Made by a program: the position numbers and the translations under genes. The notes under the pieces were generated by a model. That model saw only the letters and a program-made list of their open reading frames with translations, did not search any database and was not told the DNA's origin. From contig CAYNGJ010000010.1 of the NCBI GenBank assembly GCA_964396895.1, forward strand, positions 71,287 to 135,286: DNA of 64,000 bases. The letters are read 5' to 3'. The first letter of the stretch is position 1. The number at the start of each line of letters is the position of its first letter. The stretch is from UBA2334 sp964396895 (GTDB lineage: Bacteria > Pseudomonadota > Gammaproteobacteria > Burkholderiales > Burkholderiaceae_C). Shown piece by piece: positions 59,402 to 64,000 of the stretch.

Positions 59402-61663
59402 ATGACCCATACGCCACACCCCCCATCGCCCCAGGGGGCACCCACGCGTGCCCCACACGGGCGCATTCAACCCAAAGTGTTGCTGGTGCTGACCATGCTG
59501 GCCGCGCTGGTGCTGTTTTTTGCACTGGACCTGGGCCGCTTTCTGAGCCTGGCCAACGTCAAGGCCAGCCAGGCGGCGTTTCAGGCGCTGTACGCCGAGC
59601 AGCCCCTGGCGGTGACCGCTGGTTACTTTGTGGTGTACGTGCTGGTCACGGCGCTGTCGCTGCCGGGTGCGGCGATCATGACGCTGGTGGGCGGTGCGGT
59701 GTTTGGCCTGCTGTGGGGCACGGTGGTGGTGTCGCTGGCGTCCACGGTGGGTGCCACGCTGGCCATGCTGGCGGCGCGCTACCTGCTGCGCGACGGCATT
59801 CAGGCCCGGTTTGGCCGTCAGCTGGCCGATGTGAACAAGGGCATGGACAAGGAAGGGGCGTTCTACCTCTTCAGCCTGCGCCTGCTGCCCATCATGCCGT
59901 TTTTTGTGCTCAACCTCCTCATGGGCCTGACCCGCATGAAAACGCTGACCTTTTTCTGGGTCAGCCAGGTGGGCATGCTGGCGGGCACAGTGGCCTACGT
60001 GAATGCGGGCACGCAGCTCGCCAAAATTGACTCGCTGCGCGGCATCCTGTCGCCCGCGCTGCTGGGCTCTTTCGTGCTGCTGGGCCTGCTGCCACTGGTG
60101 CTGAAAAAAGCCCTCGACGCCGTCAAGCGCCGCCGCGTGTATGCACGCTGGACCAGCCAGCGCCCCACCCGGTTTGACCGCAACCTCATCGTCATTGGTG
60201 GTGGCGCGGGCGGGCTGGTGTCGGCCTACATTGCGGCGGCGGTCAAGGCCAAGGTCACGCTGGTGGAGGCGCACCACATGGGCGGAGACTGCCTGAACTA
60301 CGGCTGTGTGCCCAGCAAGGCACTCATCAAAAGCGCCAAACTGGCCCACCAGATGCGCCACGCCAGCCGCTATGGCCTGAGCGATGCCGCGCCCAACTTC
60401 AGCTTCAAGGCCGTGATGGCGCGGGTGCACGAGGTCATTCGGGCCATAGAACCCCACGACAGTGTGGCGCGCTACACCGACCTGGGCGTGGAGGTGATGC
60501 AGGGCCACGCCAAGCTGGTCAACCCCTGGACGGTGGAAATTACGCTCAACCCGGGCGCACCCGGGCCAGACGGCAGCCCCGCCACCGAACACGCCCGCAC
60601 CGTCCGGCTGACGGCGCGCAGCATCGTCATTGCCGCTGGTGCCCGCCCCTTTGTGCCCCCCCTGCCCGGCCTGGACGAAGCGGGCTACCTCACCAGCGAC
60701 ACGCTGTGGCACGAACTGGCCCAGCGCGACCAGCCCCCCCAGCGTCTGGTGGTGCTGGGTGGCGGCCCCATTGGCTGCGAACTGGCGCAAAGCTTTGCCC
60801 GCCTGGGCAGCCAGGTGACGCAGGTGGAGATGGCCCCGCGCCTCATGGGGCGCGAGGACGAAGATGTGAGCGAGTTCGTCCGCCAGTCGCTGGCCGCCGA
60901 CGGCGTGGCCGTGCTGACCGGCCACAAAGCCCTGCGCTGCGAACTGTCCGGTGGCGTCAAAACCCTGGTGGTGGAACACGACGGCGCTGAAAAACGAATG
61001 GAGTTCGACGACCTGCTGTGCGCCGTTGGCCGCGTGGCACGCCTGCAGGGCTACGGGCTGGAAGAGCTGGGCATTCCCACCCAGCGCACCATTGACACCA
61101 ACGAGTACCTGCAAACCCTCTACCCCAACATCTACGCGGCGGGCGATGTGGCCGGGCCCTTCCAGTTCACCCACACCGCGGCACACCAGGCTTGGTATGC
61201 GGCCGTCAACGCGCTGTTTGGCGAGTGGAAGCTGTTCAAGGCCGACTACTCGGTCATTCCCTGGGCCACCTTCACCGACCCCGAGGTGGCCCGTGTGGGC
61301 CTGAGCGAGCAAGAGGCCCAAACCCAGGGGGTGCCCCATGAAGTGACGACCTACGGCATTGACGACCTGGACCGCGCCATTGCCGACAGCGAGGCCCACG
61401 GGTGGGTCAAGGTGCTGACCGTGCCCGGCAAAGACACCATTCTGGGCGTGACCATTGTCGGCACCCACGCGGGCGACCTGCTGGCCGAATACGTGCTGGC
61501 CATGAAGCACGGCCTGGGGCTGAACAAAATTCTGGGCACCATCCACACCTACCCCACTTTGTCAGAAGCCAACAAATACGCGGCGGGTGAATGGAAACGT
61601 GCCCACGCACCACGGGCACTGCTGGCCTGGGTCAAGCGTTACCACGACTGGAAGCGGGGGTGA
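59402..61663 (+). CDS. VTT (TVP38/TMEM64) membrane domain fused to mercuric reductase-like flavoprotein
   Basis: A 753-residue fusion. Residues 25-235 form a VTT/SNARE-associated-type membrane domain (segments near 26-45, 72-95, 97-122, 155-175 and 185-203, with FSLRLLPIMPFFVLN). From about 259 a pyridine nucleotide-disulfide oxidoreductase begins: GGGAGG (266-271), redox Cys297/Cys302 in CLNYGCVPSK, and GDVAGPFQF. It pairs with the arsenosugar operon across a shared promoter region, so electron supply or membrane handling of arsenicals is a fair inference. The reaction is unknown. Confidence 0.88.
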   Translation: MTHTPHPPSPQGAPTRAPHGRIQPKVLLVLTMLAALVLFFALDLGRFLSLANVKASQAAFQALYAEQPLAVTAGYFVVYVLVTALSLPGAAIMTLVGGAVFGLLWGTVVVSLASTVGATLAMLAARYLLRDGIQARFGRQLADVNKGMDKEGAFYLFSLRLLPIMPFFVLNLLMGLTRMKTLTFFWVSQVGMLAGTVAYVNAGTQLAKIDSLRGILSPALLGSFVLLGLLPLVLKKALDAVKRRRVYARWTSQRPTRFDRNLIVIGGGAGGLVSAYIAAAVKAKVTLVEAHHMGGDCLNYGCVPSKALIKSAKLAHQMRHASRYGLSDAAPNFSFKAVMARVHEVIRAIEPHDSVARYTDLGVEVMQGHAKLVNPWTVEITLNPGAPGPDGSPATEHARTVRLTARSIVIAAGARPFVPPLPGLDEAGYLTSDTLWHELAQRDQPPQRLVVLGGGPIGCELAQSFARLGSQVTQVEMAPRLMGREDEDVSEFVRQSLAADGVAVLTGHKALRCELSGGVKTLVVEHDGAEKRMEFDDLLCAVGRVARLQGYGLEELGIPTQRTIDTNEYLQTLYPNIYAAGDVAGPFQFTHTAAHQAWYAAVNALFGEWKLFKADYSVIPWATFTDPEVARVGLSEQEAQTQGVPHEVTTYGIDDLDRAIADSEAHGWVKVLTVPGKDTILGVTIVGTHAGDLLAEYVLAMKHGLGLNKILGTIHTYPTLSEANKYAAGEWKRAHAPRALLAWVKRYHDWKRG

Positions 61664-61776
61664 ATATCGAAAAACGGTCCACCAGACTGAACAGAAAAGC
61701 GCACACCATTGATGACCTGACAGCGTCAATACGGTTTTTTGCCTGACAACCAGTGGTATCCCCATGAGTTGACGCG

Positions 61777-62709
61777 TCAAAGCTTCAGATAGGCAGCGTA
61801 AATCCGCCGCGTGTCATCCGTGAAGTTCACACCGGCGTATGACGCAGGCAGCTCAGATACAAACTGCCAACCAAAAAAAATGATGTGATCGTAATTCGCT
61901 GCCTGCAACAGTTGACTGCGCATCAACCCGTTGAAAGCTTGCACATCCCATGCTGGGTCCTTGAATGCCTGAGCGATCAACCACGTTTCGACCCGAGGGT
62001 TGGCTGCCCTTGCCAAGAGCGGAAATGTGCGGGTCCACTCATTCAGGTTTGGAATGCCTGCGACGTCACCAAACCAATAAGGATCCGTCCCCACCCAATC
62101 GACCAGCGCAACGGCCCGCTGGATGAAAGCCAACGTCATTGGTCGGCCAATGCTTCCAGAAGGCGTGATGGTGATGCCCACAGAAACCTGCGGCGCATGT
62201 AAACGCATCAATGCCACCGCTTGCGTCAGGGCGTCCAGTTGAGGCTGCAAGGCCTCCGCAGAGTCGGGTGATCCATTTGGATTCCAATACATCTCATCGT
62301 GGATCAGCACCCGCACGCCGGGTTTGAGCAGATCAGCATTGGCTCGCACAAATGCAATCAGCCGTTGTTCGGCATCCGGGTGAATGGCGTAGTGCTGCCC
62401 CGCTGTGGCGGAGGCGGAAGGCAACATGAACAACATGTCCAGCATGGGTGCCTGTCCTGCCCGTTGAATTGCCCGTGCCGTGTCCAGGCTGCCCGAGTAG
62501 CCAGCACTGGCCTTCAAACTGCTGGTGAGTACCTGGTCTGGTGGCCCCAATACTTCCCCCACCAGTTTCACTGGCTTTGTGGTCGGACCGGACCCGCCCC
62601 CGCCACATGCGGACAGGGAGAACGCCGCACAGGCCACCAACACAACCAAAGCCAATGACCTCAGTTCAGAGTCAGCCCGACTGAACGCTGAAAAAGTGAT
62701 GAAACGCAT
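61777..62709 (-). CDS. Putative lipoprotein, possible glycosyl hydrolase-like barrel
   Basis: A 310-residue protein with a lipobox (FSLSACGGGG, lipidated Cys35) after a hydrophobic leader. The mature part carries motifs like VLIHDEMYWNPNGSPDS, VSVGITITPSGSIG and WVGTDPYW, reminiscent of TIM-barrel glycoside hydrolase-like proteins, but I cannot name a family. It would be anchored in the outer or inner membrane. Codon use is less GC-heavy than in neighbours. The stop lies in a perfect TTGACGCGTCAA palindrome (61770-61781). Confidence 0.7.
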   Translation of the reverse strand: MRFITFSAFSRADSELRSLALVVLVACAAFSLSACGGGGSGPTTKPVKLVGEVLGPPDQVLTSSLKASAGYSGSLDTARAIQRAGQAPMLDMLFMLPSASATAGQHYAIHPDAEQRLIAFVRANADLLKPGVRVLIHDEMYWNPNGSPDSAEALQPQLDALTQAVALMRLHAPQVSVGITITPSGSIGRPMTLAFIQRAVALVDWVGTDPYWFGDVAGIPNLNEWTRTFPLLARAANPRVETWLIAQAFKDPAWDVQAFNGLMRSQLLQAANYDHIIFFGWQFVSELPASYAGVNFTDDTRRIYAAYLKL

Positions 62710-62913
62710 TGGATTGCCTCAGTTAAAACCCACATGAATGCGCCCAGTTGCCATGACCAAAGCGCATGAGCGGCAATTGCGGTCACGTCCACAGAGATTG
62801 TGGCCATGACGCCGCAAAAGCCCCTGCGCCCCGGGGTTGCCGAGGCAGCGGTACATTGTCACCGGACAGTGCTGCTTTGCTGATCCACTGTCGCCACCGC
62901 TCACAGGCAACCC

Positions 62914-63798
62914 ATGCGCACCGCCACACCACACCAACTTTGCTCCTCTGCATTTGGCCAACTGACCAAGGCAGCCCATGAACCGTTGGTAGCCCGGTTG
63001 TGCCATCGCTGGCGGCACAGGCTGCTGGCATTGAGTGGCCTGTATGCCAGCGCCATCTGCGCTCAGGGTCTGCCCGCCTCGACCATGCCCGTCACTGCCC
63101 TTTCCCCGCTGGTAACCGCGACAGGCTTGGTGAACCCCGCCTGGCGAGTGGTGGGTTTTCCCAAAAAGCAGGCCGACATTCCGCCCACGCGATTCGAGGC
63201 GGCCGTGCAGGACGGTCAACCTGCCATTCGTGTGCAAACCCAACAGTCCTATGGCACGCTGGTGCAGACATGGCGCGGCCCGCTGCCCGGTGCGCTCACT
63301 TGGCGCTGGCGCTTGGACCAGGCCCTTTCAGGGGGGAAAGGCACTCCCGACCTGCTGACCAAGGCCGGTGACGATGCGGCCCTCAAAGTCTGCGTCATGT
63401 TCGAACACGCCCTGGAACGCCTGCCTTTTTGGGAGCGCACCACCTTGCGCCTGGCCCGCAGCGTGAGCGGCGAAGACCTGCCCGCTGCCACCCTGTGCTA
63501 CGTGTGGGACAGTGCCCGCCCCGCCGGCCTGGAAGCCGCCAACCCCTACACCCGCCGGGTGCGCTTCATCAGCCTGCGCGGCTCAGAAGCCCCCCTGGGT
63601 CAATGGCAAGCCGAAACCCGCGACGTGGCCCAGGACTTTGCCCGTCTGTTTGCCGACGAACTGCCCCAGGGCGCAACCACCCCACCCGCGCAACTGCCCG
63701 CCATCACCACCGTGCTGTTGGGCGCCGACAGCGACAACACCGCCAGCACCAGCTTGGGCTGGGTGGCCGATGTGCGGTGGGGGCGAGTGGGACATTGA
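62914..63798 (+). CDS. DUF3047 domain protein, probably exported
   Basis: A 294-residue protein. An N-terminal hydrophobic stretch (HRLLALSGLYASAICAQG, about 35-52) could be a signal peptide. Its body resembles DUF3047: PPTRFEAAVQDGQPAIRVQT, TWRWRLDQALSGGKGTPDLL and VLLGADSDNTAS near the end. Function unknown; the family is periplasmic. The start is uncertain: the ATG at 62914 gives a long leader, and a later non-ATG start (around residue 25) would suit a signal peptide better. Confidence 0.7.
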   Translation: MRTATPHQLCSSAFGQLTKAAHEPLVARLCHRWRHRLLALSGLYASAICAQGLPASTMPVTALSPLVTATGLVNPAWRVVGFPKKQADIPPTRFEAAVQDGQPAIRVQTQQSYGTLVQTWRGPLPGALTWRWRLDQALSGGKGTPDLLTKAGDDAALKVCVMFEHALERLPFWERTTLRLARSVSGEDLPAATLCYVWDSARPAGLEAANPYTRRVRFISLRGSEAPLGQWQAETRDVAQDFARLFADELPQGATTPPAQLPAITTVLLGADSDNTASTSLGWVADVRWGRVGH

Positions 63799-64000
63799 GG
63801 GAGGGGGCAGCATTGCCAATGCTTGCCGCCCCTGCGCACCTATCTGTTAGGAGGCTAGCAGGCTGTTGACTTGGGGACAGCCCACCACTCAGTGGCTGTT
63901 TTCGGCCCCGAAGAGCCGTTCAAGCTCCCCAGTCCATGGTCGGTAGTGCAGCGGTTGCTGTCGGTCGCGGCCGTGACCTGAGTTCACGGTGCCTGGCACA
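63799..64000. other. Window-end stretch, unassigned
   Basis: No convincing gene. A minus-strand frame (63889-64000) is open to the edge and ends RPWTGELERLFGAENSH before a stop; it could be the tail of a protein or a repeat. I cannot assign it. Confidence 0.2.

Noticed and set aside
59306..61546. 746-residue minus-strand ORF
   Set aside because: Antisense to the VTT-flavoprotein fusion, His/Gln/Gly-rich shadow frame.
61770..61781. TTGACGCGTCAA palindrome as a regulatory operator
   Set aside because: Falls over the lipoprotein stop codon rather than a promoter; possibly chance or part of a 3' structure.
62719..63243. 174-residue minus-strand ORF
   Set aside because: Mostly antisense to the DUF3047 gene, with no homology that I recognise and no ribosome site.
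1..64000. CRISPR arrays, tRNA, rRNA or complete insertion sequences
   Set aside because: No regularly spaced direct repeats, tRNA-like cloverleaf or transposase motif was recognised by eye.

Overview
GC-rich, densely packed window with the character of a betaproteobacterium, most likely family Comamonadaceae (Burkholderiales). Pointers are a dmp/aph-type phenol operon interleaved with Bug-type solute receptors, a Burkholderiales-style Tex, and a dispersed ~50-70 bp repeat whose core resembles one I associate with Comamonadaceae genomes. No rRNA, tRNA, CRISPR array or intact insertion sequence was seen.

Layout. 1-21.5 kb: signalling and accessory metabolism. It holds a truncated 7TMR-DISM sensor, an esterase, an iron alcohol dehydrogenase, a Bcr/CflA exporter, a coupled HDOD-HDOD-patatin operon, tex, a coupled FIST plus PAS-GGDEF pair, another PAS-GGDEF protein, SDR/GNAT/GST/MDR/thioesterase genes, and a large PAS-GGDEF-EAL protein. 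21.5-31 kb: acyl-CoA dehydrogenase, a divergent AraC/GST pair, a haloacid dehalogenase, a Bug receptor with AtuA-like genes, nitroreductase, a YebC-family protein and a GGDEF relic.

31.1-48.7 kb: a complete phenol meta-cleavage locus. The minus-strand operon dmpKLMNOPQB - porin - HbpS-like - dmpCDEFGH - Bug receptor - dmpI starts at a sigma-54 promoter. It faces a divergent DmpR-type activator whose stop overlaps a GntR-family gene. Phenol becomes catechol (KLMNOP), then 2-hydroxymuconic semialdehyde (B, kept active by Q), and finally pyruvate and acetyl-CoA (C, I, H, E, G, F, with D as the hydrolytic branch). The thiolase and FadB-like genes at 48.8-52.1 kb could feed on related acyl-CoA intermediates.

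52.3-54.7 kb: gspA-gspB type II secretion accessory genes. 54.7-61.7 kb: an arsenosugar-type (rSAM/selenodomain-associated) cluster. It contains a nucleoside phosphorylase, ArsS radical SAM enzyme, two small transferases and ArsM, divergent from a membrane VTT-flavoprotein fusion, with an inverted repeat between them. 61.8-64 kb: a lipoprotein, a DUF3047 protein and an unassigned tail.

Seven copies of the short repeat were found by eye. Four are intergenic, and three appear to lie in frame inside tex, a GST gene and an acyl-CoA dehydrogenase gene.
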